Below the pieces are notes generated by a model that had not been told where the DNA came from, made no database searches, and saw only the letters and a program-made list of their open reading frames with translations. This document shows positions 17,257-25,741 of a stretch of 64,000 nt of DNA, piece by piece. Made by a program: the position numbers and the translations under genes. Every line of letters starts with the position of its first letter. Position 1 is the first letter of the stretch. Source of the DNA: Turicibacter bilis (GTDB lineage: Bacteria > Bacillota_I > Bacilli_A > MOL361 > Turicibacteraceae); assembly GCF_024499055.1 (NCBI RefSeq), contig NZ_CP071249.1, positions 2,349,001-2,413,000 of the forward strand, written 5' to 3'.

Positions 17257-17287
17257 GTGAGCATTAAAGTCGCTTAGCTCTTTTTAT
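17248..17287 (+). terminator. radC terminator
   Basis: GGAGCTAAGTGA pairs with CGCTTAGCTC, followed by TTTTT. Confidence 0.8.
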
Positions 17288-17318
17288 TATGTCGTAATTT
17301 AATAAGGAGGATAAATTT

Positions 17319-17492
17319 ATGAGCCATAAATTAACGATTTGTATTACTGAAACATTGGAACGTCTGATTGAAGTAGAGGGTGATGACATTAATTATGATC
17401 CGATTGAATATATCAGACAACAATATCTTGATGAAGAAATCATCTTAGATTCATCAGATTTGGTTGATACTGAATTTAGAATACGTGAATGA
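17319..17492 (+). CDS. DpnD/PcfM-like small protein
   Basis: 57 residues. LTICITETLERLIEVEGDD, then YIRQQYLDEEIILDSSDLVD and EFRI, match the DpnD/PcfM family: a short KxxITETLxxxVEVEA strand-loop followed by a W/Q-Q helix and a DSxD end. AAGGAGG at 17304-17310 is well placed. The family is common on plasmids, conjugative elements and SCC-like islands; its biochemical role is unknown. Single small gene upstream of the DUF1643/DUF960 cluster. Confidence 0.7.
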   Translation: MSHKLTICITETLERLIEVEGDDINYDPIEYIRQQYLDEEIILDSSDLVDTEFRIRE

Positions 17493-17560
17493 TTTAGTTG
17501 ACATCAACCGACAATATATTCCATAATTAAGTGGCAACAAGAATTATGGAGGTATATACA

Positions 17561-17596
17561 ATGTTTGATGTTTATTATGAAGAAGATGATGAGTGA
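17561..17596 (+). other. Possible 11-codon leader peptide
   Basis: ATG to TGA encodes MFDVYYEEDDE after an ATGGAGGT site and before the hairpin at 17634. It might be a leader or a decayed gene start. Too short to defend as a gene. Confidence 0.2.
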
Positions 17597-17633
17597 CGTA
17601 GTTACTCGATGATAAAATTGAATTAAGTAGATA

Positions 17634-17672
17634 GAAGAACCAAGTGAACATAGAGTTTGCTTGGTTCTTTTT
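17634..17672 (+). terminator. Terminator or attenuator hairpin
   Basis: AGAACCAAG pairs with CTTGGTTCT, followed by TTTTA. It lies upstream of the 17702 gene. Confidence 0.7.
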
Positions 17673-17701
17673 ATTTACCTTGTTAATAGGAGGAATTTGA
17701 A

Positions 17702-18067
17702 ATGTTAAAGTGTATTAATGTGAAGGAACTTAAGAGATTGCATTTAGATGAATCAAAGTCATTAGGAATTATGAGATTAGATTGGTCAGGATCAAGGATA
17801 GATGAAGTTTGTAATCAGTGGTATCCATCACAACAGTTTGATGAAGTTATCACAAAATATGATATCTCTATTCAATCGTTACAAGAAGGGTTAAATGAAT
17901 TAATCTTTAATCAATTAAATGTATTTAATCAAGTCATCGAACAATGTGGAGGTGAAGGATATAGTTATGAACAGACATTCAAAGTTGAAACAAGTGATTT
18001 CAATTTCTTCATTCGCTTAAAACCTGTAAGAGGTGAATATAGTCATATCTTTGTTTATTATCGTTAA
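17702..18067 (+). CDS. Hypothetical protein, 121 aa
   Basis: Soluble protein of mixed alpha/beta composition, beginning LKCINVKELKRLHLDESK. It has no signal peptide, membrane segment or recognised motif. AGGAGG at 17689-17694 supports the start. It is 21 bases upstream of the DUF1643 gene and clearly in the same operon. Membership of an SCC-like gene set suggests a mobile-element accessory role. Confidence 0.65.
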   Translation: MLKCINVKELKRLHLDESKSLGIMRLDWSGSRIDEVCNQWYPSQQFDEVITKYDISIQSLQEGLNELIFNQLNVFNQVIEQCGGEGYSYEQTFKVETSDFNFFIRLKPVRGEYSHIFVYYR

Positions 18068-18088
18068 ACAAATGAAGGAGGTTTAAAG

Positions 18089-18613
18089 ATGGCAATTGTA
18101 AATAGAATGAGTCTAAGAACAGAGGTGGTATATAGTGATGATATGAAACATCGCTATATAATAAGGAAAGAGTGGGATAAAAATAAACCTAAAGCTACCA
18201 TTATCATGATTAATCCATCAAGTGCTAATGAAGTAGAAATTGATCATACCACTATGAATGTGATTAATAATCTGAATCGATTAGAGTATGGAGCTGTAGA
18301 TATTACTAACTTATTCTCATTGATTTGCCCTAAGATAAGTTACAGAAAATCAATTGGTGAATTAGTTGAGGAGGAAAATGATGTCTATATAGAGAAGTCA
18401 TGTTTAAAGTCAGATATAGTTATCATTGCTTGGGGTTCTATAGGAGAAGGAAGTAAGAAAATTACAGGCCGACAAGAAGAGTTACTGGAGAAACTAAAAC
18501 CATTTAGAAATAAGATGTATGTTATCTGTGATCCTTATCGGAGTATTCCGATGCATCCCTTATGTCCACGAATTAAGAATCAGTGGCGTTTAGTTAAGAT
18601 GTATAAGGAGTAA
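18089..18613 (+). CDS. DUF1643 protein
   Basis: 174 residues. The family pattern is seen in HRYIIRKEWD, then TIIMINPSSANEVEIDHTT, then GAVDITNLFSLICPK, a mid-protein VIIAWGS, and the PMHPLCPR end. DUF1643 proteins are cytoplasmic and of unknown chemistry. They are recurrent passengers of staphylococcal SCC elements and other islands. AAGGAGG at 18074-18080 is well spaced. Operon with the 17702 gene. Confidence 0.9.
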   Translation: MAIVNRMSLRTEVVYSDDMKHRYIIRKEWDKNKPKATIIMINPSSANEVEIDHTTMNVINNLNRLEYGAVDITNLFSLICPKISYRKSIGELVEEENDVYIEKSCLKSDIVIIAWGSIGEGSKKITGRQEELLEKLKPFRNKMYVICDPYRSIPMHPLCPRIKNQWRLVKMYKE

Positions 18614-18678
18614 TCATTAATTATTCAAAATTAAATTCAATTAGTATTAATTATGATTTAATACTTAAACCAATCCAT

Positions 18679-18713
18679 TAGAAGACCTAGCCAACAAGGC
18701 TAGGTCTTTTACA
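18679..18713 (+). terminator. Rho-independent terminator
   Basis: AGACCTAGCC pairs with GGCTAGGTCT, followed by TTTA. Confidence 0.75.
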
Positions 18714-18741
18714 TAGGAACAAAGAAAGGATGAAATAAGCA

Positions 18742-19104
18742 ATGAAAATTTGGAAATTAGAACAATTAAAGCAACAACCGAAGGTAGATGAAATGGTCTT
18801 AGCGAAGGCAGAAGAGATTCTCAAAGTTTTAAATGTTCATTATGGGGATGACAGATTAGTGACCGATTTAGGTGGCTATATCTTGTTGGATATAGAAGAA
18901 ATTCATACATTCATTAATCAACATTCAACATTAATTCCTGAATACATTGAATCCTTTGAAGGTCGAGATTCAAATCAATATGTGGAAGTCCTGTTTATGT
19001 TATCAAGTGATGATCATGTCGTACTTTACTTGTTAAAAGAAACATTGGATCAAGATTATCCCGCATTAGTTAAACAGTATGAAGCATTAGAAGGAGGTGA
19101 GTAG
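18742..19104 (+). CDS. Hypothetical protein, 120 aa
   Basis: Acidic soluble protein: WKLEQLKQQPKVDEMVLAKA, then DLGGYILLDIEEIHTFINQH, a DSNQYVEVLFMLSSDDHVVL strand region, and a helical end. No recognised family. It is the first gene of a three-gene run (18742, 19106, 19255) ending at the large hairpin at 19549. The end of this gene, AAGGAGGTGAGTAGG, supplies the ribosome binding site for the next. Confidence 0.65.
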   Translation: MKIWKLEQLKQQPKVDEMVLAKAEEILKVLNVHYGDDRLVTDLGGYILLDIEEIHTFINQHSTLIPEYIESFEGRDSNQYVEVLFMLSSDDHVVLYLLKETLDQDYPALVKQYEALEGGE

Positions 19105-19105
19105 G

Positions 19106-19237
19106 ATGTTGTATTGGTTAAAAGTCATTGCATTAGTTCTAGAACTTATCATGGAAGGTTTGAGTCAAGGAGAAGTTATCCATCGAGTGGCTGAACGATT
19201 AGGACTAGATCCAGAAGAAATCAAACGTTGGATGTAA
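19106..19237 (+). CDS. Small protein, 43 aa
   Basis: Encodes MLYWLKVIALVLELIMEGL then SQGEVIHRVAERLGLDPEEI and KRWM. The second half looks like a single short helix-turn-helix. The start is one base after the upstream stop, with AAGGAGGTGAG in front, and the stop lies 17 bases before the next start. Tight packing between two genes supports it as real. Function unknown. Confidence 0.6.
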   Translation: MLYWLKVIALVLELIMEGLSQGEVIHRVAERLGLDPEEIKRWM

Positions 19238-19254
19238 TAAAGGAGGAGGAAACA

Positions 19255-19539
19255 ATGCAACGATACATAACAAGTGGAGTCAATGAACAAATCTCAATAG
19301 ACATACAACTGTTTTGCTGGTACTGCTATGAGGTAGTTAAAGCGACAGGTAAATACGACTACCTACAAGTGTTTGAATTGAAAACGGTTGGAGAAGATAC
19401 ACAACAAATTGAACATAGACAAGAAGTACCAGAATACAATCAAGTTTATCAACTAAAGTCAATTAATCCAATCGAGCAGAAGATCTTCATCATTGATGAA
19501 GGAGAATATGCCACGATGTTGTTAGCAGAAGAATATTAA
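19255..19539 (+). CDS. DUF960 protein
   Basis: About 94 residues from the Met at 19255: RYITSGVNEQISIDIQLFCW, then DYLQVFELKTV, IEHRQEVPEY and EQKIFIIDEGEYATMLLAEEY, the DUF960 signature. AAAGGAGGAGGAAACA before 19255 picks this start over an earlier in-frame ATG at 19228. DUF960 genes accompany cassette recombinases in SCC elements; function unknown. Confidence 0.88.
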   Translation: MQRYITSGVNEQISIDIQLFCWYCYEVVKATGKYDYLQVFELKTVGEDTQQIEHRQEVPEYNQVYQLKSINPIEQKIFIIDEGEYATMLLAEEY

Positions 19540-19548
19540 TCAAAAAAG

Positions 19549-19645
19549 ACATAGCCTATCTTATTTAATTTAGAATTTCATTAATGAATTTAAATCATTT
19601 ATTCATTAATAAAATTCCATTAAAACAATAGGTCTATGTCTTTTT
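19549..19645 (+). terminator. Long hairpin terminator
   Basis: AGACATAGCCTAT pairs with ATAGGTCTATGTCT across about 60 AT-rich bases that also contain self-complementary ATTTCATTAATGAA-type repeats. A run of eight T follows. Confidence 0.75.
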
Positions 19646-19649
19646 TTTC

Positions 19650-19918
19650 CCTCTTTCCCTATATGAATAAAAACGGAGGGAGATAAAAAGGGAGTGTAGA
19701 AACTAAGTGAAATCAATAAAAAATAAATAAATTCCCTGTTTCCCTTTAGAAATAAAAAATAAATAAAAGATCTAATCAAATCTAATGAATAAAAATAAGA
19801 TTGACGTTTAAAAAAATGAGGGAAATAGGGAAAGTAGCTCTCAAAGTAAGTAAGACCAAGAAAAAAAGTCTCCCTAATCCAAAGGGAGACTCAAAAGATG
19901 TAAAGGGAAGAGGGAATT
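19650..19918. repeat. TTCCCT/AGGGAA-rich repeat region, possible origin
   Basis: No gene. Short motifs built on TTTCCCT and AGGGAA recur on both strands in about 260 AT-rich bases: TCTTTCCCTAT, GAGGGAGAT, AAGGGAGT, TTCCCTGTTTCCCTTT, GAGGGAAATAGGGAAAG, TCTCCCTAA, AAGGGAGAC, AAGGGAAGAGGGAATT. Spaced motifs of this kind next to replication genes resemble iterons or operator clusters; that reading is inference. Confidence 0.45.
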
Positions 19919-20570
19919 CTATTCCGGGAGGATATGAAATAGCTTAACACGTTTATGCGATTTAGTTGGATCACATTCACTAATTGTAGTCAGTAGCTCA
20001 TAGAATAGATTCAAAGAATTATTCTTATTGATTAAGAAACAAAGTGTTTGATTAGATTCGGTAACATCGAAGAAATAACGTTCTAATGGATAGTTTTGAG
20101 TCTCCTCCATATATAAATTATTCACCTGATTTAAGTATTCTTGAAGTAACTCTTTGAATTGTAATATTCTTTCAGATTCAACATCTGGTTTTAGTCGTAA
20201 ATATATATGAACTAAAGATAAAGGTATAAAGTTTTTTTTTTTTTACTTTTCGGTAACAAACTGGTTCAAAAATATCGAAATCTTTTATTAGCTTAGATAG
20301 CTGTAAAGAGGTTTGTTGAGGAGCTTTCATTCCTTTTAATACATAGTGATGGCCATTATATTCAATACCAGCTAATTCTAGATCACGTCGGATAGATGCA
20401 TCTGATAAATGATTTAGACCAAATTCATCAAAGACAGATTTGATATCTGCAAATACGATACCATCATCTTCACCAATTGAATCTAGTATCAGATTGATAA
20501 GTGTCTGACGAACTTTCTTCATAGTATCTTTTTGTCTTCTTGGACGTTTAGTTTGGTGTTCATTAATCAT
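19919..20570 (-). pseudogene. HTH protein split by frameshift at an A13 tract
   Basis: The 5' part (20570 down to about 20245) encodes KKVRQTLINLILDSIGEDDG, then SVFDEFGLNHLSDASIRRDL and GIEYNGHHYVLKG, a winged-helix-like DNA-binding domain. At plus-strand T13 (20232-20244) the frame is lost. In another frame the protein continues FIPLSLVHIYLRLKPDVESE, then the segment ending in SHKRVKLFHILPE at 19919. Together about 216 residues. One-base slippage at the tract would join them, so this is either a frameshifted gene, phase variation, transcriptional slippage or a sequencing error. Confidence 0.75.
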
Positions 20571-20599
20571 AAAATAACCTCATTTCTCACAAAGAATAA

Positions 20600-20829
20600 A
20601 TTACCATAATATCCATTTTATAGGTTTTAAGTGGATAAAAAAACAGGTATAAATTTGAACCGTAGCCTGCCGGCCCGCTAACTTAAGTTATGTCAATAAA
20701 ATACAATAAAATAGATATTAAAGTCAATAAAATTAGTTAATTTAATGAATTTTGATGTTTTGACATCAATAAATTGCCGTGCTAAACTTCTAATTGTTCC
20801 GGAACGAGATTAGTTTAGAGGTGATTTAA
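20600..20829. other. AT-rich divergent intergenic region
   Basis: Holds repeated TCAATAAAAT motifs (about 20693, 20702 and 20733) and a GCCGGCCC patch in an otherwise AT-rich stretch. It is the shared promoter region for the divergent HTH gene and the 20830 operon and may contain operator sites. No RNA gene recognised. Confidence 0.35.
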
Positions 20830-21423
20830 ATGTGTGTGAATTATCTGAATGAAGTTTTAAATGAAGAGATGATTAATGAATTAATAAATGCTGGTCCTTG
20901 TTACTATAATGAAACTCCAAGCCGTTATACAGGGGTTGTCAATCAAATTGATTTTTATATCGATTATTCAAAAATGATACCAATAAGTATTATTCGAATT
21001 GAATGCGAAGACTTCCTTAATGAAAAGACAAGTCATCCACTTGTACTTTATTTAGACCAATCTAATCAATACACTAAGAAGTTATTAAAAAATCTTGAGA
21101 TGACATTTAATGATCCACTTGTTCCACAATTTGAACGTTTAGTAGGTTGTGAATTAAGTTTTGAAGTAACGTGGCTTGATGAAAATCAAAGTTTTATTAT
21201 GGATGCCTGGTTAATTAGACACAATTCTAGTTTAAATGATAAAGTAGTCACTCATTTAGGAAAGTTAGATGAACCTGCTATATTAGACAAAGCAGATTGC
21301 GATTTACTAGATCCTAATTCTAAGGTTAATCAATTAGAAGCAATTAGATTAGAGGATTACGTTGATGATTGGGATGAGTTAGATGAATCTTATTATGCTA
21401 AAGTAGTGAATCAATTGTTTTAG
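20830..21423 (+). CDS. Hypothetical protein upstream of DUF927 gene
   Basis: 197 residues, acidic, soluble. It opens CVNYLNEVLNEEMINELINA; a beta-rich middle (QIDFYIDYSKMIPISIIRIE) is followed by LEMTFNDPLVPQFERLVGCE and an acidic C-terminus with DYVDDWDELDES. No recognised domain. The start follows TTTAGAGGTGATTT. It ends 12 bases before the DUF927 ATPase start, so the two are co-transcribed. A single-strand-binding or loader role would fit the context but is a guess. Confidence 0.65.
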   Translation: MCVNYLNEVLNEEMINELINAGPCYYNETPSRYTGVVNQIDFYIDYSKMIPISIIRIECEDFLNEKTSHPLVLYLDQSNQYTKKLLKNLEMTFNDPLVPQFERLVGCELSFEVTWLDENQSFIMDAWLIRHNSSLNDKVVTHLGKLDEPAILDKADCDLLDPNSKVNQLEAIRLEDYVDDWDELDESYYAKVVNQLF

Positions 21424-21435
21424 GAGTGAGACATA

Positions 21436-22632
21436 ATGAAAAATGTAATAAAAAGGCCACAAATGGAGAAAGAAAAGAAGAAAACGTACTTGCCATATCC
21501 AAATATTTATCTGACTAGCAGGGGTGTTTTCAGAAAAGAAGAGCTTAAAGATGAAGAACCTAAACATCATTGGATATCAAATTATATCAATTTAAAGGAA
21601 CATTCATTAAATCTTGAAACAAATCAGCATGAAGTCACAATTGAGTACCTACCCCAAGGTTGTAACACTCTTAAGGAGATAAGTGTTTCAGGGGATGAAA
21701 TTGCAACTTTGAATAAAATTGAACGTTTGTCTTTATATGGTGTTGATATTAATAGCTATAACAAGGGTGACATATTAAAGCATTTACGAAATTGTAAAGC
21801 ATCAATACCATGTATTAACAATCATTCCGATTTAGGATTTGTTTTAGTTGATAATGAGATGGTGTTTAAGCACCATCAACTCATCAGTTTAGGTAAAAAG
21901 CAGACTTCTAACTATAATGGTGAATTAAAAATTGAGCCTAAAGGTTCTCATCAAGAGTGGTATAGATTAATTAAGGAAGAAGTTCAAGGGTATACGCCTC
22001 TTGAACTTGCAGTAATCATGGGATTAGCCTCTGCAACCATTGGCTTTATCTCAAAAGAATTATCTGTTGAAAACTTAATTGTTAATCTAGTAAATGATAG
22101 TTCTACTGGAAAGACGACGGCTTGCCAATTAGCTGCCTCAGTCTTTGGTTCACCCATCTTGAAAGATAATGGTTTGGTCATGAGTTGGAATTCTACATTT
22201 AATGCCTTACAAAACAAAGTAGCAGGAAATACAGGGGTTGTCGTTGTCTTTGATGAAGCAAGTATGGCTAGAAATGATGATTTTACTAAGGCTATTTATT
22301 CTTTAGCAGAAGGAAAAGAAACTGCCCGTATGCAGAAGGATGGAGTAGTCAAGCAATCAAAGGTGTGGAATACGCTTATTATTTCTACCGGGGAAAAATC
22401 TTTATTTGAGGCTTCAAACAATAATTCCGGTTTAAAAGTAAGATTGATTGAGTTGAGTCATATTGTCTGGACCAAATCAGCAGAGAATTCTGAAAAAATA
22501 AAGCAAATTATATCTAATCATTATGGTTTTGCGGGCTACATGTATGCTGAAGAGCTTTTGAGACGTGGTAAAAATCATATTGTAGAAGGAATATTACATT
22601 GGAGAAGTGAAATTCGATATAAAACGATTTAA
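21436..22632 (+). CDS. DUF927-family ATPase, C-terminally truncated
   Basis: 398 residues. The DUF927 ATPase core is seen in ENLIVNLVNDSSTGKTTACQ (Walker A region, around residue 225), VVVVFDEASMARND (Walker B) and WNTLIISTGEKSLFEASNNN (sensor region). DUF927 proteins are helicase-like ATPases of mobile elements, including staphylococcal cassette-associated Cch-type proteins. Relatives are usually longer. This one stops abruptly after LHWRSEIRYKTI in an AT-rich junction, so the C-terminal domain seems lost by recombination. ATP binding may survive; activity is doubtful. Confidence 0.8.
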   Translation: MKNVIKRPQMEKEKKKTYLPYPNIYLTSRGVFRKEELKDEEPKHHWISNYINLKEHSLNLETNQHEVTIEYLPQGCNTLKEISVSGDEIATLNKIERLSLYGVDINSYNKGDILKHLRNCKASIPCINNHSDLGFVLVDNEMVFKHHQLISLGKKQTSNYNGELKIEPKGSHQEWYRLIKEEVQGYTPLELAVIMGLASATIGFISKELSVENLIVNLVNDSSTGKTTACQLAASVFGSPILKDNGLVMSWNSTFNALQNKVAGNTGVVVVFDEASMARNDDFTKAIYSLAEGKETARMQKDGVVKQSKVWNTLIISTGEKSLFEASNNNSGLKVRLIELSHIVWTKSAENSEKIKQIISNHYGFAGYMYAEELLRRGKNHIVEGILHWRSEIRYKTI

Positions 22633-23229
22633 ATTAAAATTTTTTTTGATTATTAAGTTATCTTTTAGGATTGAAAAATATTGATTGTTTTTTTTGTCTA
22701 ATGCAAGAGATTTAATATTTTGTTATAAGTATATATTATAGATTTTATAATAATAATTTATTTTACTTATGGTTGCGATGGGATTAAACTATAAGTGTGA
22801 AATTCATTAGGAGGTTTTGACATAATGAATAAAAAGAGACTGATTGAAAAATATAATCCATAACAGTAAAAATAAGAGCGACTTAGGCTTAATCAATTTA
22901 TATGTTTATTTCATGGTGATTAAACATTTTAAATAATCTAATTTTTTAGCTAATAATGACATGAGTTTTTGAGATATAAGTTACTTGAGTCAATAGATAC
23001 TAAAGATACAAAGTAGATTATAGGGTTAAGTCGTGAAAAAATAGACATCATAAGAATAGACCGTTACTTTGAAACTTAGAGCGGTTGAAATAAAGATTTT
23101 TAATAACTAGTTAGTTAGTATAATTTATTTCAATGTTAGTTTTATTATCTATCAACATTTCTAAAAAAATTATCAAAAATAAAAGGAGATCAAATTACTT
23201 TGTAAGGTGATCGAAAGGAGACTTAACAT
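22633..23229 (+). other. Gene-free junction between island and bile salt hydrolase
   Basis: AT-rich and without a credible gene. At 22825-22863 a strong AGGAGGTTTTGACATA site precedes a 12-codon ORF (MNKKRLIEKYNP) that looks like the stump of a deleted gene. The promoter of the hydrolase must lie in the last 200 bases; AAGGAG at 23215-23220 is its ribosome binding site. Confidence 0.5.
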
Positions 23230-24219
23230 ATGTGTACAGCATTATCATTAACAGCAAAAGATGGTTCACATTTATTCGGTAGAAATATGGATATTGAATA
23301 TTCATTTAATCAGTCAATTTTATTAACACCACGTCGCTTTGACTATAAAAATCGTGCAACAGGTGAAATGAATCAAACAAAGTATGCAGTCATTGGAATG
23401 GGAACCATTATTGATGAACATCCATGTTACGCAGAGCTTTTTAATGAAAAAGGATTAGCAGCAGCGGGATTAAACTTCCCTAACTACGCACACTGGGATG
23501 AAAAAGCGATCGAAGGAAAAACAAATATTCCTCCTTATGATTTAGTTTTATGGGTGACTGCAAACTTTGAAACTGTTCAAGAGGTAAAAGAAGCTTTAAA
23601 AGATGTTGTTTTAGTTGATGTTCCTGTCAATGAGCAAACTCCAATTGCTCCTTTACACTGGATGATTTGTGATAAAACAGGTGAAAGTATCGTTGTAGAA
23701 AAAACAGTTAATGGTTTAAGTGTTATGGATAATAAAGTAGGAGTTTTAACGAATGCGCCAACTTTTGATTGGCATTTAACAAACTTAACTCAATACATGG
23801 GATTAACGTCGACACAACCAAAAGATACAACACTCGGAGAACAAGAATTACATCCATTAGGACAAGGGCTTGGTGCTTTCTCATTACCAGGAGATTATTC
23901 ATCACCATCACGCTTTGTTAAAGCTGCTTTCTTACGTAATAATATCGATTATGCAAATGTTAATTACTCTGGAATCAGTGAATTCTTCCACATCTTAAAT
24001 GGAGTGGCAATGGTTCGAGGAGCAGTCGTTACTCCTCAACATTTAAATGACATTACGTTATATACATCTTGTATGGATCAAGAACGTGGAATTTATTATT
24101 ATAATACTTATACAAATCATACGATTTCAGCTATTAATATGCATAATGAAGATTTAGACGCAAAAGAAATTAAATCATTTAAATTTAATGATGAATTTGC
24201 TGTGACTTTACAAAATTAA
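23230..24219 (+). CDS. bsh: Bile salt hydrolase (choloylglycine hydrolase)
   Basis: 329-residue Ntn-hydrolase that cleaves the glycine or taurine amide of conjugated bile acids. After Met removal, Cys2 becomes the nucleophile (MCTALSLTAKDG). Other active-site positions are visible: Arg18 and Asp21 in FGRNMDIE, Asn in AAAGLNFPNY, Asn in VLTNAPTFDW, and Arg in SSPSRFVKAA. Length and motifs match true BSH; penicillin V acylases share the fold, so substrate preference needs assay. GAAAGGAGAC precedes the ATG. The next gene is an MFS transporter. Confidence 0.93.
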   Translation: MCTALSLTAKDGSHLFGRNMDIEYSFNQSILLTPRRFDYKNRATGEMNQTKYAVIGMGTIIDEHPCYAELFNEKGLAAAGLNFPNYAHWDEKAIEGKTNIPPYDLVLWVTANFETVQEVKEALKDVVLVDVPVNEQTPIAPLHWMICDKTGESIVVEKTVNGLSVMDNKVGVLTNAPTFDWHLTNLTQYMGLTSTQPKDTTLGEQELHPLGQGLGAFSLPGDYSSPSRFVKAAFLRNNIDYANVNYSGISEFFHILNGVAMVRGAVVTPQHLNDITLYTSCMDQERGIYYYNTYTNHTISAINMHNEDLDAKEIKSFKFNDEFAVTLQN

Positions 24220-24240
24220 TAAAAACTTGTTTATCAAAAA

Positions 24241-24268
24241 TATGCTCCTTAAGTTTAAGGAGCATCTC
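24241..24268 (+). other. Hairpin between bsh and transporter
   Basis: ATGCTCCTTAAG pairs with CTTAAGGAGCAT almost perfectly but lacks a long T run. It may be a weak terminator or mRNA-processing hairpin that sets the bsh to transporter ratio. Confidence 0.45.
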
Positions 24269-24297
24269 TAATTAGTCATGTAGAAAGGTCGATTTTT

Positions 24298-25542
24298 ATG
24301 GAACAAACAATCAGTAACTCATCAATAGATAGAAAAAAATATTTTATTATTTTTGTCTGTATGTTTATTCAAGCGATTCCTTTTGGAATTGCTCAAAATA
24401 TTCAACCACTTTTTATTCCATATGTGGTTGAAAAATTTAATTTTTCATTAGCTTCTTTTAGTTTAATTTTTACATTTGGTGCAGTGGCAGCTGCCATTTT
24501 CTCACCATTTTTAGGGAAACTATTTGGAAAAGTTAATATTAAATTATTATTTATTATCGGGACAGCTTTATCAAGCTTAGCCTTTGTTGGTTTTGGTTTT
24601 GCAAAAACTCTACCTGAGTTTTATTTATATTCTGGAATTCAACAAGTAGGATGTGTCCTATTTTCAGGGTTAGGAGTTCCTTATGTTATTAATAACTGGT
24701 TTCCAAATAAAGGACGCGGGAAAGCATTAGGAATTGCCTTCTCTGGTGGATCAATCGGTAATATCTTTTTACAACAATTAACCTCACAATCATTAGCGAC
24801 TAAAGGTCCTTCAGCGTCATATATCATGTTCGGACTTCTTTCTTTAATTGTTAGCTTACCTGTTATTTTATTCTTTATCCGCTTACCTAAAGAAGTAGAA
24901 GAATCTAAAAATGAAACAGAAGCAGTTAATCCTTTAGTTGAAGATGAAGGATTAAGTGCAGCAGAAGTAAGAAAAAGTAAATATTTTTGGATTTTTGTTG
25001 TGGGATATGCCATTATGGCGATTGCTATTTCAGCATTAAGTACACAATATGCGACTTACTTTACAGGAGAACTACATTTTAGCCCAACATTAGTTGGAAC
25101 ACTTGGTTCTGTCTTTGCGGCTTGTTGTTTAATCGGAAATATTGGTGGTGGAGTTTTATTTGATAGATTTGCAACTTTCAAAACAATGTTTATTGCCATG
25201 CTTTTACAAATTATTGCTATTCTCGCGATGTTATTAGCAGAATATATCCCAATGGCAGCTTTCTTATTTTCAATCGGTTATGGATTAAATGTTTACTCAT
25301 ATATGTCTGCCCCTGCTTTTATGGCAAGTGATGTCTTTGGTAAAAAAGAAGCTAGCGTTAAGCTTGGAATTATTAGTTTAGCATTTGCGGTTGGATTTGC
25401 TGCAGGATCAAGTTTATTTGGAATGATTGTAGATCGATCAGGTTTTACTGCTGCATGGATTACTTTACTCGGATGTACAATTGTTGGATATTCTTTACTA
25501 TTAACTGGAATTAAAGGATATAAAAATAAATCTTTATCATAG
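24298..25542 (+). CDS. MFS transporter linked to bile salt hydrolase
   Basis: 414 residues, 12 predicted helices, OFA-like, with FIQAIPFGIAQNIQPLFIPY in helix 1 and GKVNIKLLFIIG before helix 3. It lies 78 bases behind bsh on the same strand. In Lactobacillus johnsonii, MFS transporters next to a bile salt hydrolase (CbsT1/CbsT2) carry conjugated bile acids, so bile-acid uptake or exchange of conjugated for free bile acid is the likely role here. That is inference from context. Paralogue of the gene at 218. Confidence 0.85.
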   Translation: MEQTISNSSIDRKKYFIIFVCMFIQAIPFGIAQNIQPLFIPYVVEKFNFSLASFSLIFTFGAVAAAIFSPFLGKLFGKVNIKLLFIIGTALSSLAFVGFGFAKTLPEFYLYSGIQQVGCVLFSGLGVPYVINNWFPNKGRGKALGIAFSGGSIGNIFLQQLTSQSLATKGPSASYIMFGLLSLIVSLPVILFFIRLPKEVEESKNETEAVNPLVEDEGLSAAEVRKSKYFWIFVVGYAIMAIAISALSTQYATYFTGELHFSPTLVGTLGSVFAACCLIGNIGGGVLFDRFATFKTMFIAMLLQIIAILAMLLAEYIPMAAFLFSIGYGLNVYSYMSAPAFMASDVFGKKEASVKLGIISLAFAVGFAAGSSLFGMIVDRSGFTAAWITLLGCTIVGYSLLLTGIKGYKNKSLS

Positions 25543-25571
25543 TATAATAAAACTGAATTATTCATGATCAT

Positions 25572-25623
25572 TCAAAAAAGCTGTGGTTTAGACTAAGATT
25601 TAGTCTAAACCACAGCTTTTTAT
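25572..25623. terminator. Strong terminator after bsh-MFS pair
   Basis: AAAAGCTGTGGTTTAGACTA pairs with TAGTCTAAACCACAGCTTTT, a near-perfect 20-bp stem, with flanking A and T runs. Confidence 0.9.
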
Positions 25624-25741
25624 CGTTTTTATCTTAAATTTGAGTCAATCGATGCTTCAACTCCCTAAAAAAGGGTAGACTCTCCCTCGGTGATGTGTTA
25701 CTCTAAAAGACATCTTATTTTCAAAGAACGAATCGAGTCAC

